Notes: generated from the letters alone by a model not told the origin. Shown: positions 28,804 through 42,710, counted from the stretch's first letter. The stretch is DNA of 64,000 nucleotides from Nocardia fluminea (GCF_002846365.1 NZ_PJMW01000002.1:4712001-4776000); one strand, 5' to 3'. Numbers and translations are program-made.

Positions 28804-29298
28804 TCACCCGCGATGGGCGTTGCGCTCGGCCCACCATGCGGGCGCGTCGACGAAGTGGTTGTCGAATTCCTCCTGGGCGGCGAGGAATTCGTCGTGGCTC
28901 GCCGCGCCGTGGACGAGCCGGTCGAGCAGCCGGAAATACTCGAAGCGCTGGACGCCGGGCATCAGGGCGATGAGGATGCGCGCGCCGCTGTCTGGGGTGG
29001 CGCCGAAGGCGTGTGGCATCTGCCGGGGGACGACCAGGGAGCCGCCCGCGCCCACGGTGAGGATGCGGTCGCCGGCCATCACCTGGAGTTCCCCGTCGGC
29101 GACATAGAACAGCTCGTCGGAGCGGGTGTGGAAGTGCGGGGCGGCGCCGTCGGCGCCCTGTGTCATGGTCACTTCCAGTGTGCTGACCGCGCCGTCGCTG
29201 GCGTTCGCGTCGGTGAGCAGGCGCATCCGCACGTTCTCGGTGCCCAGGGTCTCGGCGTCCTCGGGCAGGCAGAGGGCGATGTCGCGGGTGTTCGTCAT
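28804..29298 (-). CDS. Cupin domain protein
   Basis: A 164-residue single-domain cupin. Metal-binding motif 1 is in PHFHTRSDELFYVADGELQV (H-x-H, then E), and motif 2 is VVPRQMPHAFG. A helical C-terminal part with WWAERN follows, often seen in quercetinase-like actinobacterial cupins. Reaction unknown. It is transcribed divergently from a MarR gene, which probably represses it. ATG at 29298 is chosen for its ACGGA at six bases; the ATG at 29304 is an alternative. Confidence 0.8.
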   Translation of the reverse strand: MTNTRDIALCLPEDAETLGTENVRMRLLTDANASDGAVSTLEVTMTQGADGAAPHFHTRSDELFYVADGELQVMAGDRILTVGAGGSLVVPRQMPHAFGATPDSGARILIALMPGVQRFEYFRLLDRLVHGAASHDEFLAAQEEFDNHFVDAPAWWAERNAHRG

Positions 29299-29312
29299 GG
29301 CCATTCCGTTCG

Positions 29313-29356
29313 TCGGTTTATAATTCGCTACCGAACTATATCTCAGCGAATAGAAT
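29313..29356. promoter_or_regulatory. Divergent cupin/marR promoter region with dyads
   Basis: AT-rich spacer containing the marR -10 box TAGAAT (29351-29356) and two inverted repeats: TCGGT (29313-29317) with ACCGA (29330-29334), and ATTCGCT (29323-29329) with AGCGAAT (29345-29351). The second dyad touches the -10 box, so MarR binding there would give autorepression. Confidence 0.55.
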
Positions 29357-29363
29357 CGTGTCC

Positions 29364-29864
29364 ATGGATGAACGCGAGGCGGATGTGGTGGACGCGATCA
29401 CGGCGCAGTGGCAGCGGGAGCGGCCGGACCTGGAACTCGAGGCGATGGCGGTCTTCGGCAGGCTCGGCAGGCTGCTCACCGTCGCCACGGCGCGCATCGA
29501 AAGCGTGTTCACCGCACACGGTTTGCAGCGTGGTGAGTTCGATGTGCTTGCGGCGCTACGCCGTTCGGGTTCGCCTTTCGAGCTCAACCCGTCGGTACTC
29601 GCCGACACCCTGATGCTCTCGCGCGCGGGGATGACCGGCCGCATCGACCGGCTCGAAGGGGCGGGCCTGGTCCGCCGCATCGCCGACCGCGAGGATCGTC
29701 GCGCCGTGCGCGTGGCGCTCACCGAGCAGGGGCGGGCACTGGTCGACACGGTGGTGGTGGCCCACACCGAGAACGAGACCGCGATGCTGTCGGTACTGTC
29801 GCCCGCGGATCGTGCCGCCCTGGACCGGGTCTCGCGAACCCTGCTCCAAGGCTGGGCGAGCTGA
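29364..29864 (+). CDS. MarR family transcriptional regulator
   Basis: A winged-helix regulator of about 166 residues. HTH and wing: LNPSVLADTLMLSRAGMTGR, IDRLEGAGLVRRIADREDRR (the D-x-R-D/EDRR wing motif is classic MarR). It probably senses a small phenolic or oxidant and controls the divergent cupin. The ATG at 29364 lies seven bases after a TAGAAT -10 box without a Shine-Dalgarno, indicating a leaderless mRNA; the in-frame GTG at 29358 would fall before that transcription start. Confidence 0.87.
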   Translation: MDEREADVVDAITAQWQRERPDLELEAMAVFGRLGRLLTVATARIESVFTAHGLQRGEFDVLAALRRSGSPFELNPSVLADTLMLSRAGMTGRIDRLEGAGLVRRIADREDRRAVRVALTEQGRALVDTVVVAHTENETAMLSVLSPADRAALDRVSRTLLQGWAS

Positions 29865-29937
29865 CCTGCCGATCCCTGCCCGGGAAAGAACACCTCGTGA
29901 TGATCCCGCCGAAGGCAATCGGCGAGAGTTCGGGTGG

Positions 29938-30010
29938 CCATGGAGGCGGGAATCGAACCCGCGACATCCGTCCTGTGGAGTCGGCGTTCTACCTGCTGAA
30001 CTACTCCATG
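29938..30010 (-). tRNA. tRNA-like gene with aberrant anticodon loop (positional anticodon CAC, no U33)
   Basis: On the minus strand 73 bases fold as a canonical cloverleaf: acceptor CATGGAG/CTCCATG (7 perfect pairs), D arm GTTC-AGCAGGTA-GAAC, T arm GCGGG-TTCGATT-CCCGC, discriminator G and an encoded CCA (29937-29935). The anticodon arm is CCGAC-TCCACAG-GACGG, which has an A-A mismatch and C instead of U at position 33. Standard numbering reads anticodon CAC (Val); the U-next rule would read CCA (Trp) one base earlier. It may be a degenerate or pseudo tRNA. No integrase is near. Confidence 0.6.
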
Positions 30011-30027
30011 GCCACGTCGAGCCTAAC

Positions 30028-30597
30028 TCAGGATTCTCTGCGCCGCACCGAGGCTTCGACGAGATCCAGTACGGCGGAAAGGTTTTCGTTCGTGTGGCCC
30101 GACGCGATGCGGGCGATGAGGCCGTCGAGGACCAGATCGAGGTAGCCGAGCAGGACGTCGGTGGGGACATCGTCGCGCAGAGCGCCCGCCGCCTTGCGGC
30201 GCTCCAGCCGGGCCAGCGTCGCGGCGGTCAGTTCGGCCGAGCGCTGGGTCCAGCCCGCGCGGAATTCGGGGTCGGTGCGAACCCGGCGCGCGATCTCGAG
30301 GCGGGTGCCCAGCCAGTTGAATTCCTCCGGCCGGGCGAGCATGTCGCGCATCACCTGCACGATGCCCTGGTTGGCGGCGACTTCGGCCATGCGTTCGGCG
30401 TCGTCCTTGGCCAGCGCGAAGAAGAGCGCGTCCTTGTCACGGAAATGGTGGAAGATCGCGCCGCGGGACAGGCCGATGGCCTCTTCCAGGCGGCGCACGG
30501 TGGCGCCGTCGTAGCCGTATTCGGCGAAACAGCGTCGTGCACCGTCGAGGATCTGGCTGCGGCGCGCGGCGAGGTGGTCGTCGCTGACCTTGGGCAT
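30028..30597 (-). CDS. acnR: AcnR, TetR-type regulator of aconitase
   Basis: A 189-residue TetR family protein. HTH at residues 13-58 (RRSQILDGARRCFAEYGYDG, ATVRRLEEAIGLSRGAIFHH). It lies directly downstream of acn on the same strand, as Rv1474c follows Rv1475c, and as acnR follows acn in Corynebacterium, where it represses aconitase. GGAGG precedes the ATG at 30597 with correct spacing. A candidate operator is at 33630-33649. Confidence 0.9.
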   Translation of the reverse strand: MPKVSDDHLAARRSQILDGARRCFAEYGYDGATVRRLEEAIGLSRGAIFHHFRDKDALFFALAKDDAERMAEVAANQGIVQVMRDMLARPEEFNWLGTRLEIARRVRTDPEFRAGWTQRSAELTAATLARLERRKAAGALRDDVPTDVLLGYLDLVLDGLIARIASGHTNENLSAVLDLVEASVRRRES

Positions 30598-30727
30598 GAT
30601 TCCTCCAGCTAGCGGATACACGGACCCCCGCCCCGGCGAACCGAGACGGGGGCTGTCGCATTATTCATGGGCAACGAATGCCCTTGTGGCGCAACACCTC
30701 ACGATGTCACGCCACCGGATCGAGCAG

Positions 30728-33526
<2,799 letters not shown>

Positions 33527-33629
33527 GTCAGCTCCACTCATGTGTGAGGGTGTGCCGCCGGCGGGGCTGTGCCGGCGACTCGCGTCTTCGGAGGGGGTGT
33601 CCGGCACCGTGAGATGCCTGTTTCCTCGC

Positions 33630-33649
33630 CGTACGATCCTAACAGTACG
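33630..33649 (-). promoter_or_regulatory. Candidate acn promoter with overlapping AcnR-type operator
   Basis: A dyad CGTAC-N10-GTACG spans a TAGGAT -10-like box on the minus strand (33641-33636), about 110 bases before the acn start. A TetR dimer bound here would cover the -10 element. The CorynebacteriumAcnR site, as I recall, also contains GTAC half-sites at the acn promoter. Function is inferred. Confidence 0.5.
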
Positions 33650-33824
33650 CTTGTCCTATGAAATACGCGGGGGCCGTCGGTGGTGCCGCGCAGGCGTAGC
33701 CGGGCACCGAGTCGCGTACTGTGCCTGACGAGCGAAGTCGGGGAAGACGCAGTGACGCTCACCTTGGCAGTGTTGGACGCCCGTCGCGACACCGGCGATC
33801 GTGGCTCGACAGACCGGATGGAAG

Positions 33825-34376
33825 ATGACCACTTTTGCGCCGATGGCGGCCGAGCTCCCGCCGAACACCGTGCTGAGCAGCGTCGCGTCCGACCTCGCCG
33901 ACAATCACGTCGCGGCCCCCAAGGGTCAGGATCAGGAGAAGCTGGCGGCGATCGTCGCGCAAGCGCGATCCGAGGGGATCCCGCTCAGCGTCGTCATCGT
34001 TCCCGGTAATCCCGGCCACGACTCGAGCCTACGTGACCTGGCGACCGAGGTCGGCGAGAACACCCACGGCACTGTCGCCGTCTTCAGTGACGACTGGCTC
34101 GGGACCTACAGCGACACCATCAGCCGGGTTCGGCTCGAGTGGGCCGAGGACGCGGCCAAGTACAAGGGCAACCATCCCGAAGAGGCCGTGCAGGCCTTCG
34201 TCGACCGGCTCGAGCAGCCGGAGGGGGTGTCCTGGGGCGTCATCACCACAGTCTTGCTCGCCCTGATGGCGCTCGCGATCGCCGGGCTGTATCTGGTGAA
34301 GGTCCGCCGTGGTCCCGATGCGGACGCGCCGGCCGTCCCTGCCTCGCCGCGCGTCGATGCGGGTTCCACCAACTAA
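33825..34376 (+). CDS. Membrane protein of the Rv1476 family (DUF6676-like)
   Basis: A 183-residue protein. The N-terminal domain (residues 1-130) is soluble, probably extracytoplasmic, and resembles TPM-like domains (LSVVIVPGNPGHDSSLRDLA). A single membrane helix follows at about residues 138-160 (VITTVLLALMALAIAGLYLV), with a short proline-rich tail. No catalytic residues are evident. It sits between acn and ripA, as Rv1476 does. The ATG at 33825 follows GGATGGAAG; the frame upstream is not needed. Function unknown. Confidence 0.82.
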   Translation: MTTFAPMAAELPPNTVLSSVASDLADNHVAAPKGQDQEKLAAIVAQARSEGIPLSVVIVPGNPGHDSSLRDLATEVGENTHGTVAVFSDDWLGTYSDTISRVRLEWAEDAAKYKGNHPEEAVQAFVDRLEQPEGVSWGVITTVLLALMALAIAGLYLVKVRRGPDADAPAVPASPRVDAGSTN

Positions 34377-34400
34377 CTGGTTTCACTACAGTCACATTTC

Positions 34401-34415
34401 CAGACCAGCGGTCTG
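34401..34415. terminator. Short hairpin after the Rv1476-like gene
   Basis: CAGACC-AGC-GGTCTG, a perfect six-base-pair hairpin followed by TTTCC, 25 bases past the stop. It could be a weak terminator or a TetR-type operator in the ripA upstream region. No other features are clear in the 264-base gap except a GTCACA at 34391. Confidence 0.45.
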
Positions 34416-34640
34416 TTTCCTGCGGAGAAAACTGTCCCGCGTCAGGCCAATTTCGAGCAATCGATGAATTGTTGCCGCGCGCCACTGTGACGGATGTTTC
34501 CTTTGAGAACTATGTGTCGTACGGTTGCGATGAACGCGATCGTGAATGCAGTGGTACAGGGGGCATTGGTCGACTCTTGTGGTCGGTGTTTCGGCTGATG
34601 CGCCGGTGGCGTATGTCGAGTCGAGATACTCGGAGGTGCC

Positions 34641-36065
34641 GTGCGCAGTGCGGGCAGGCAGGACGAACCAGGTCTATTACGAATAGCGATCGGTTTGCTG
34701 GCGGTGGTGGCAGTGCTGCTCACCGCGGGACCGGTCGCTGCGGTACCACCCCCACCACCCAATCCGTCCGACGGCGAGATCGCCGGGGCGGGCGCGCAGG
34801 TCGACGCCCGGGTCGGCGAGATCGGCGTACTGATCAACCGCGTCGCCGCGGCCGACCAGCAGTTGCGCGAACTCGACGACCAGCTCGCCGGCAAACGGGA
34901 AGCGGTCAACCAGGCGCTCGTCGACCTGCAGACCGCCCGCGATGCCGCCGACGCGGCCGCTGCCGCCGTCACCGACAGCCAGACCCAGCTGGCCGACGCG
35001 GGTGTGAAAGTCGGTGCGGCACGACAGGAATTCGACCAGGTCGCCACCCAGGCGTACGTGCGCCCCGCCAACAGCTCGGTCGTCACCTACCTCGCCTCCT
35101 CGACCCCCGACGCCGCGATGGATCGCGCGCAGGTGCTCGGGATGGTGTCGAAGAACCAGCGACAGGTGCTCGACGGTCTGCGCCGCGCCCAGGTCGCCCA
35201 GGCCAATCAGAACTCCGCCGCTCGCCAGGCCAAGGTCGACGCCGACACCGCCGCCGCGGGCGCGGAGCGCCAACGCGACGCCGCCCAGGCCGCGGTGAAC
35301 ATCGCGAAATCCGAATTCGACACCCAGGCCGTGGCTCGTGACAACCTGCGCCGCGACCGCAGCGCCGCCCAGTCCGCCCTCGATGTCGCCCGCTCGGCCG
35401 TCGCCGGTCTGCAGAGCCAGCGCGAGATCTTCCTGACCTGGGACGAACAACGCGAAGCCGAGGTGATGGCCCTGCTGGCCGCCGCCAACGCCGCCGCCTC
35501 GCGCGCCGCCGCCGACAAAGCCGCCCGCGACCGCGCCGCCCAGCTCAACGAGGGCCGGCGCCCGCACACCGACCTGGAGTCGACCCCGGCCTCCCCCCGC
35601 CGAACCCAGCCCCGGCCCTCGCAGCCGCAGGTCACCGGATCAGCCGCGATCGAAACGGTGGTCGACCGGGCGATGTCGCAACTCGGCGTCACCTACGCCT
35701 GGGGCGGCGGCGACGAGGACGGCCCCACCCTCGGCATCCGCGACGGCGGTACCGGCGACGCCCACGGTGACTTCAACAAGGTCGGCTTCGACTGCTCCGG
35801 TCTGATGCTCTACGCCTTCGCCGGCATCGGTGTGTCGCTGCCGCACTACAGCGGCTATCAGTACAACGCGGGCACCCGGGTCGACGTCGAGGACCGCGAG
35901 CGCGGCGACATGCTGTTCTGGGGTCCCGGCGGCAGCGCCCATGTGGCGATGTATCTGGGCAACGGCACGATGATCGAGGCCCCTGCATCCGGGGATGTCG
36001 TCAAGATTTCCCCGGTTCGCGAAGACGGCATCATGCCGTACGCGGTACGCATCGTCACCGACTGA
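34641..36065 (+). CDS. ripA: RipA-like NlpC/P60 peptidoglycan endopeptidase
   Basis: A 474-residue secreted cell-wall hydrolase. Signal peptide residues about 14-36 (IAIGLLAVVAVLLTAGPVAA). A long coiled-coil region covers residues 45-290 (heptad-rich, AADQQLRELDDQL onward) and a proline-rich hinge lies near 310-330. The C-terminal NlpC/P60 domain has the catalytic cysteine in GFDCSGLMLYAF, the histidine in SAHVAMYLGNG and IEAPASG. It cleaves stem peptides at the septum for daughter-cell separation. The GTG at 34641 follows CGGAGGT. The mycobacterial partner ripB is absent downstream. Confidence 0.93.
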   Translation: MRSAGRQDEPGLLRIAIGLLAVVAVLLTAGPVAAVPPPPPNPSDGEIAGAGAQVDARVGEIGVLINRVAAADQQLRELDDQLAGKREAVNQALVDLQTARDAADAAAAAVTDSQTQLADAGVKVGAARQEFDQVATQAYVRPANSSVVTYLASSTPDAAMDRAQVLGMVSKNQRQVLDGLRRAQVAQANQNSAARQAKVDADTAAAGAERQRDAAQAAVNIAKSEFDTQAVARDNLRRDRSAAQSALDVARSAVAGLQSQREIFLTWDEQREAEVMALLAAANAAASRAAADKAARDRAAQLNEGRRPHTDLESTPASPRRTQPRPSQPQVTGSAAIETVVDRAMSQLGVTYAWGGGDEDGPTLGIRDGGTGDAHGDFNKVGFDCSGLMLYAFAGIGVSLPHYSGYQYNAGTRVDVEDRERGDMLFWGPGGSAHVAMYLGNGTMIEAPASGDVVKISPVREDGIMPYAVRIVTD

Positions 36066-36241
36066 GCCGGTATCGCCGCAGGTAGGGGTGAAATCGGTGC
36101 ACTCTGTGCCACAACGCCCGCTGCGCGTGAGCGGCGTCACGCGCATGACGAATCCCCGTCTAGTACTGGCCGGTTGCGGCGCACCGGGCGATTCAATGGA
36201 ATAGTTGGTGCCGCACGCACAGGACCAAAGCGAAAGCGGGG

Positions 36242-37395
<1,154 letters not shown>

Positions 37396-37399
<4 letters not shown>

Positions 37400-38379
37400 G
37401 TGCGCCGGAACCCGTTGTCCGCGTGCCCGTGTCGTCTCACGCTCCGCCCTCGTTCCGTGCCGGTGAACTGACCGACCCGAAACTGTCCGCCGCGCTCAAG
37501 ACCCTCGAGCTCACCGTGCGGCGCCGCCTCGACGGCGTGCTGCACGGCGACCACCAGGGCCTGATCCCCGGCCCGGGTTCGGAGCCGGGGGAGGCGCGGC
37601 TGTACCAGCCGGGTGACGATGTGCGACAGATGGATTGGTCGGTCACCGCCCGCACCACCCATCCGCACGTACGGCAGATGATCGCCGACCGCGAACTCGA
37701 GACCTGGCTCGTCGTCGACCTGTCGTCGAGCCTGGACTTCGGCACCGGCCGGGTACACAAACGCGATCTCGCGATCGCGGCGGCCGCGGCGATCACCCAC
37801 CTCACCTCCGGCGGCGGCAACCGGATCGGCGCTGTCGTCGCGACCGGTCAGGATCTGGTGCGCATCCCCGCCCGCAGCGGGCGCACGCACGCCCAGACCC
37901 TGCTGCGCGGCATCGCCACCACCCCGCACGCCCGCGACGGTGTGCGCGGCGATCTCAAGGCCGGTATCGAATCGCTGCGCCGTCCGCAACGCAAACGCGG
38001 TCTGGCAGTGGTGATCAGCGACTTCCTCGGTGACGTCGACTGGCAGCGCTCCCTACGGGCGATCTCGGCCCGCCACGACCTGCTGGCCGTGGAGGTGCTC
38101 GACCCGCTCGATGTCGCGCTGCCCGACGGCGGCGACGTGGTGCTGCACGATCCCGAATCGGGTCGCACCCGCGAGTTCAGCGTCACTCCCACGCTGCGCG
38201 CGGATTTCGCCGCCGCGGCCAGGGCCCAGCGTGAGCAGGTGGCCCAAGCGCTGCGCAGCTGCGGTGCGCCGGTGCTCACCCTGCAGACCGATCGGGACTG
38301 GATCGCCGACGTGGTCCGGTTCGTGTCCACCCGGCGCCACAGCCTCGGCGCCCCGAGCGGGCGGGTGCCTCGCCAGTGA
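37396..38379 (+). CDS. DUF58 domain protein (MoxR operon)
   Basis: A 327-residue cytosolic protein with a DUF58 domain: the signature YQPGDDVRQMDWSVTARTTH (residues about 72-91) and a degenerate VWA-like fold with VVDLSSSLDFG. Such proteins are constant partners of MoxR ATPases and may recruit envelope clients. Equivalent to Rv1480. The GTG start overlaps the moxR stop and its own stop overlaps the next GTG (GTGA at both ends). Confidence 0.9.
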
Positions 38380-39380
38380 GTATTTCGCATTTCACCGCCG
38401 TCGTCTGGCTCGGCTTCCTCGCGGTCGTCGCCCTGCTCGTGCTCGGCTATGTGCTGGTACAGCGCGCCCGGCACAAGCGGATGCTGCAGTTCGGCAACAT
38501 GGCGATCCTGGAGCGGGTCGCCCCGTCGCGACCGAGCCCGATGCGCCATGTCCCGATCGCGCTGATCCTGGCGGGCCTGGTCCTGCTGACGATCGCCGCC
38601 GCCGGTCCGACCGCCGTGCAGAAAGTACCGCGTAATCGCGCGACTGTCGTTCTGGTGATGGATGTTTCGCTGTCGATGGAAGCCACCGACGTGGAGCCGA
38701 ACAGATTGCAGGTCGCCCAGAAGGCGGGCAAGGATTTCGTCGACGGTCTGACACCCGGCATCAACCTCGGTTTCGTCACGTTCGCGGGCACGGCCTCGGT
38801 GATGGTGTCGCCGACGACCAACCGCGAGGCCGTCAAGCACTCGATCGACAACATCAAGCTGGCCGAGCGCACCGCCACCGGCGAGGGCGTCCTCACGGCC
38901 CTGCAGTCGATCGACACCCTGGCCGCCGTCCTCGGCGGTGCCGAGACGCCGCCGCCCGCGCGGGTGGTGCTGATGTCGGACGGCAAGCAGACCGTGCCCG
39001 ACGACAAGGACATCGACAACCCGCGGCACGGTTTCACCGCCGCGCGCCTGGCCAAGAACAAGGGCATCCCGGTCTCGACGATCTCCTTCGGCACCGAATG
39101 GGGCACGGTCGAGATCCCGGACTCCGACGGCAAGGGTTCCCAGCGGGTGAAGGTGCCGGTCGACAACGACTCGCTGCGCGAGATCGCCGAGCTGTCCGGC
39201 GGCGACTTCTACACCGCGTCGTCACTGGCCGAACTCACCGCGGTCTACGACACCCTCGAGGAACAGATCGGCTACGAGACCACGCGAGGCGATGCGAGCA
39301 GGCCGTGGCTGTTGCTCGGCATGCTGGCCATCGCGGCGGGAGTCGTGGTCAGTTTGCTCTATCGTCAACGCCTGCCCTAG
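38376..39380 (+). CDS. Membrane-anchored VWA domain protein (MoxR operon)
   Basis: A 334-residue protein with two N-terminal membrane helices (residues about 7-28 and 60-80), a VWA domain and a C-terminal helix (WLLLGMLAIAAGVVVSLLY). The MIDAS metal site is intact: DVSLSMEATD, a threonine in TTNRE and the aspartate in LMSDGKQT. It is the likely client of the MoxR chaperone. Equivalent to Rv1481. A terminator follows immediately. Confidence 0.9.
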   Translation: MSISHFTAVVWLGFLAVVALLVLGYVLVQRARHKRMLQFGNMAILERVAPSRPSPMRHVPIALILAGLVLLTIAAAGPTAVQKVPRNRATVVLVMDVSLSMEATDVEPNRLQVAQKAGKDFVDGLTPGINLGFVTFAGTASVMVSPTTNREAVKHSIDNIKLAERTATGEGVLTALQSIDTLAAVLGGAETPPPARVVLMSDGKQTVPDDKDIDNPRHGFTAARLAKNKGIPVSTISFGTEWGTVEIPDSDGKGSQRVKVPVDNDSLREIAELSGGDFYTASSLAELTAVYDTLEEQIGYETTRGDASRPWLLLGMLAIAAGVVVSLLYRQRLP

Positions 39381-40179
<799 letters not shown>

Positions 40180-40181
<2 letters not shown>

Positions 40182-40220
40182 TCCGCTAACGGATCGCCCC
40201 GCGCCACCGACAAGGTGGCG
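40180..40220 (+). promoter_or_regulatory. Two tandem hairpins between fabG1 and inhA
   Basis: GATCCG-CTAA-CGGATC begins on the fabG1 stop codon, and CGCCACC-GACAA-GGTGGCG follows at 40202-40220. Neither has a U tract. They may adjust inhA expression or mRNA processing within the operon. The inhA CAGGAG site comes after them. Confidence 0.5.
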
Positions 40221-40254
40221 GCAACCATACTGATTTCAGGAGAACCGAAAACTC

Positions 40255-41091
40255 ATGGGCGGACTGCTCGAAGGCAAGACCATCTTGGTCACCGGCATCA
40301 TCACCGACTCGTCGATCGCGTTCCACGCGGCCGCGATCGCGCAGGAGCAGGGCGCGCGGGTGATCATCACCGGTATCCCCGAGCGCCTGCGGCTCATCGA
40401 CCGCATCGCCAAGCGACTGCCGCAGGAGGTGCCGCCTGCCATCGGTCTCGACGTGACCAACGAAGACGACCTGGCCGCGCTCACCGAGAAGCTGCGTGAG
40501 CTCGCGCCCGAGGGCATCGACGGCGCGCTGCACTCCATCGCCTTCGCGCCGCGTTCGATCATGGGCCCCGGCTCGCTGCCGTTTCTCGAGGGCCCCGGCC
40601 CCGATGTCGCCAAGTCGTTCGAGATCTCCGCGTGGAGCTACGCCTCGCTCGCTCGCGCCGTGCTCCCCGTCATGAACGAGGGGGGCTCGCTGGTCGGCAT
40701 GGACTTCGATCCGCGCGTGGCCATGCCGTACTACAACTGGATGGGCGTGTCCAAGGCCGCGCTGGAGTCGGTCAACCGCTATGTGGCGCGGGAGGTCGGC
40801 GCCGCCAAGAAGGTGCGCTCCAACCTCATCGCCGCGGGCCCGATCAAGACCCTCGCGGCCAAGGCCATCGCGGGCACCGCGACCGACGATGCCAAGCAGC
40901 TCGTCCAGCTCGACCAGTACTGGGACGGTGCCTCGCCGATCGGCTGGGACGGCAACGATCCGCGCGCGGTCGGCAAGTCGATCGTGGCGCTGCTCTCGGA
41001 TTGGCTGCCCGCGACCACCGGCTCGATCATCTACGTCGACGGCGGCGCCAGCCACAACATGTGGTTCCCGGAGAACATGTCGCTGAGCTGA
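40255..41091 (+). CDS. inhA: InhA, NADH-dependent enoyl-ACP reductase
   Basis: A 278-residue FAS-II enoyl reductase that completes each elongation cycle of mycolic acid precursors. The N-terminus [20 protein letters not shown] is the InhA/FabI cofactor motif. Catalytic tyrosine and lysine are in [18 protein letters not shown]; the serine of LHSIAF corresponds to the isoniazid-relevant position. C-terminal [17 protein letters not shown] is typical. This is the target of isoniazid-NAD in mycobacteria. Its TGA overlaps the hemH ATG. Confidence 0.96.
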   Translation: MGGLLEGKTILVTGIITDSSIAFHAAAIAQEQGARVIITGIPERLRLIDRIAKRLPQEVPPAIGLDVTNEDDLAALTEKLRELAPEGIDGALHSIAFAPRSIMGPGSLPFLEGPGPDVAKSFEISAWSYASLARAVLPVMNEGGSLVGMDFDPRVAMPYYNWMGVSKAALESVNRYVAREVGAAKKVRSNLIAAGPIKTLAAKAIAGTATDDAKQLVQLDQYWDGASPIGWDGNDPRAVGKSIVALLSDWLPATTGSIIYVDGGASHNMWFPENMSLS

Positions 41092-42140
41092 TGCCCGACG
41101 CCCTGCTGCTGCTGTCCTTCGGTGGTCCCGAGGGTCCCGAGGACGTGATCCCCTTCCTGGAGAACGTCACTCGGGGTCGCGGGGTGCCCGCCGAACGGCT
41201 CGCCGAGGTCGCGCAGCACTACCTGCACTTCGGTGGGGTCTCGCCGATCAACGCGTTGAATCAGCGGATCATCGCGGCGCTGGAGGCCGACCTCGCCGAT
41301 GCCGGGCTGGATCTGCCGGTCTATTTCGGCAATCGCAACTGGCATCCCATGGTCGAGGACACCGTCGCGCGGATGGCCGCCGACGGTGTGCGCTCGGCAC
41401 TGGTCTTCCCGACGTCGGCGTGGGGTGGGTATTCCGGGTGCCGCCAGTACCACGAGGACATCAGCCGCGCCCGCACGGCTGTCGGTGCCGGTGCTCCCGA
41501 GCTGGTGAAACTGCGCCAGTACTTCGATCACCCGCTGCTGATCGAGTCGTTCGCCGACGCGATCACCGCTGCGGTGGCCCAGCTTCCGGCTGATCGCCGC
41601 GACGGCGCGCGCCTGGTCTTCACCGCGCACTCCATCCCGATCTCGGCGGACCTGTCGGCGGGCCCGCCTGCCGACGGCGGCCGCCTCTACAGCAGACAGG
41701 TCGCCGAAGCCGCCCGATTGTGTGCCGCGGCAACCGGATTCGCCGAGTACGACGTGGTGTGGCAGTCGCGCTCCGGCCCACCGCAGGTGCCATGGCTCGA
41801 ACCCGACATCGTCGACCACCTGGATGTGCTGCACGGCAAGGGAATCGACGCCGTGGTGGTGTGCCCGGTGGGATTCGTCTCCGACCATCTCGAGGTGATC
41901 TGGGATCTCGACAACGAAGCCTCGGCCCGCGCCGCCGAACTCGGCATGGCCTTCGCCCGCGCGGGAACGCCCGGCGCCGATCCGCGGTTCTCCCGCATGA
42001 TCGTGGAGCTGATCGCCGAACGCGTGAGCGACGGTCCGGTGCGGGAACTCGGGACGGTTCCCGGGTACGGCTGCACTGTCGACGGTGCCCTGTGCGCTCC
42101 CGGTTGCTGCGAACTGCCCGCGCGCCCGGTCCGGCGCTGA
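41091..42140 (+). CDS. hemH: Ferrochelatase (coproporphyrin III ferrochelatase type)
   Basis: A 349-residue enzyme that inserts iron into coproporphyrin III in the actinobacterial heme pathway. Active-site histidine in TAHSIPIS, conserved [16 protein letters not shown] and the late [20 protein letters not shown]. The internal cysteine in SGCRQY plus the C-terminal cluster [13 protein letters not shown] fit the [2Fe-2S] site of actinobacterial ferrochelatases. ATG overlaps the inhA stop by one base (TGATG), so it is cotranscribed with inhA. Confidence 0.94.
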   Translation: MPDALLLLSFGGPEGPEDVIPFLENVTRGRGVPAERLAEVAQHYLHFGGVSPINALNQRIIAALEADLADAGLDLPVYFGNRNWHPMVEDTVARMAADGVRSALVFPTSAWGGYSGCRQYHEDISRARTAVGAGAPELVKLRQYFDHPLLIESFADAITAAVAQLPADRRDGARLVFTAHSIPISADLSAGPPADGGRLYSRQVAEAARLCAAATGFAEYDVVWQSRSGPPQVPWLEPDIVDHLDVLHGKGIDAVVVCPVGFVSDHLEVIWDLDNEASARAAELGMAFARAGTPGADPRFSRMIVELIAERVSDGPVRELGTVPGYGCTVDGALCAPGCCELPARPVRR

Positions 42141-42226
42141 ACACAACCGGATAACCATTCGCCGGTGGGCCCCGGTTCGAGGGGTAGCCTTTTCACAGTT
42201 GCGCTCGACTGATCGGAGGATTTCCG

Positions 42227-42622
42227 ATGATTTCGACAACGCCGCGCCGCGCTGCCGGGTTCGCCTTGACGCTGACCGCCGCCGTGTTCGGCCTGACCGG
42301 GTGTGGCGGGGACTCCGGCTATCAGACCGAGCCCCCGCAGCCCACCGAACCCACGATCTCGCAGGCGTCCGTCGACGAACTGTGCGGCATCCTCGACGGG
42401 CAGAAGGGGACGTGGAAGGCGCTGGGCCCGCGGGTCGCGCGGGTGGCGTTCACCGGTGCGATGACGCTGTGGACGGTGAACGACACCGTCGCCAACGCCG
42501 CGATCGCCTATAACCGCAACATCGTCGACACCGTCACCATCGACACCTGCCCGCGGGTCCGCGAGGCCACGCTCGCCTCGCTCGATGTGCCAGATCTCAA
42601 AGTCGCGCTCGGCGGATTCTGA
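42227..42622 (+). CDS. Small lipoprotein of unknown function
   Basis: A 131-residue exported lipoprotein. Signal peptide with lipobox LTGC (cysteine at residue 26). The mature part is short, with cysteines in ELCGILDG and DTCPRVRE that may form a disulfide. Proline/threonine-rich linker after the lipobox. No family recognised; similar small lipoproteins are common in Nocardia. GGAGGA precedes the ATG. Confidence 0.78.
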   Translation: MISTTPRRAAGFALTLTAAVFGLTGCGGDSGYQTEPPQPTEPTISQASVDELCGILDGQKGTWKALGPRVARVAFTGAMTLWTVNDTVANAAIAYNRNIVDTVTIDTCPRVREATLASLDVPDLKVALGGF

Positions 42623-42710
42623 ACTGGCACTTGCCCCTTCGTGGCCGCTCTGCGTTAGCATCGCCGCAGACCTTCGCCCGAAGGTCCGGTGACGCTACGG
42701 GGAGGGCCCG

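Noticed and set aside
34381..34640. Possible c-di-AMP (ydaO) riboswitch upstream of ripA, as found before some actinobacterial cell-wall hydrolases
   Set aside because: None of the conserved ydaO core segments could be found in the gap.
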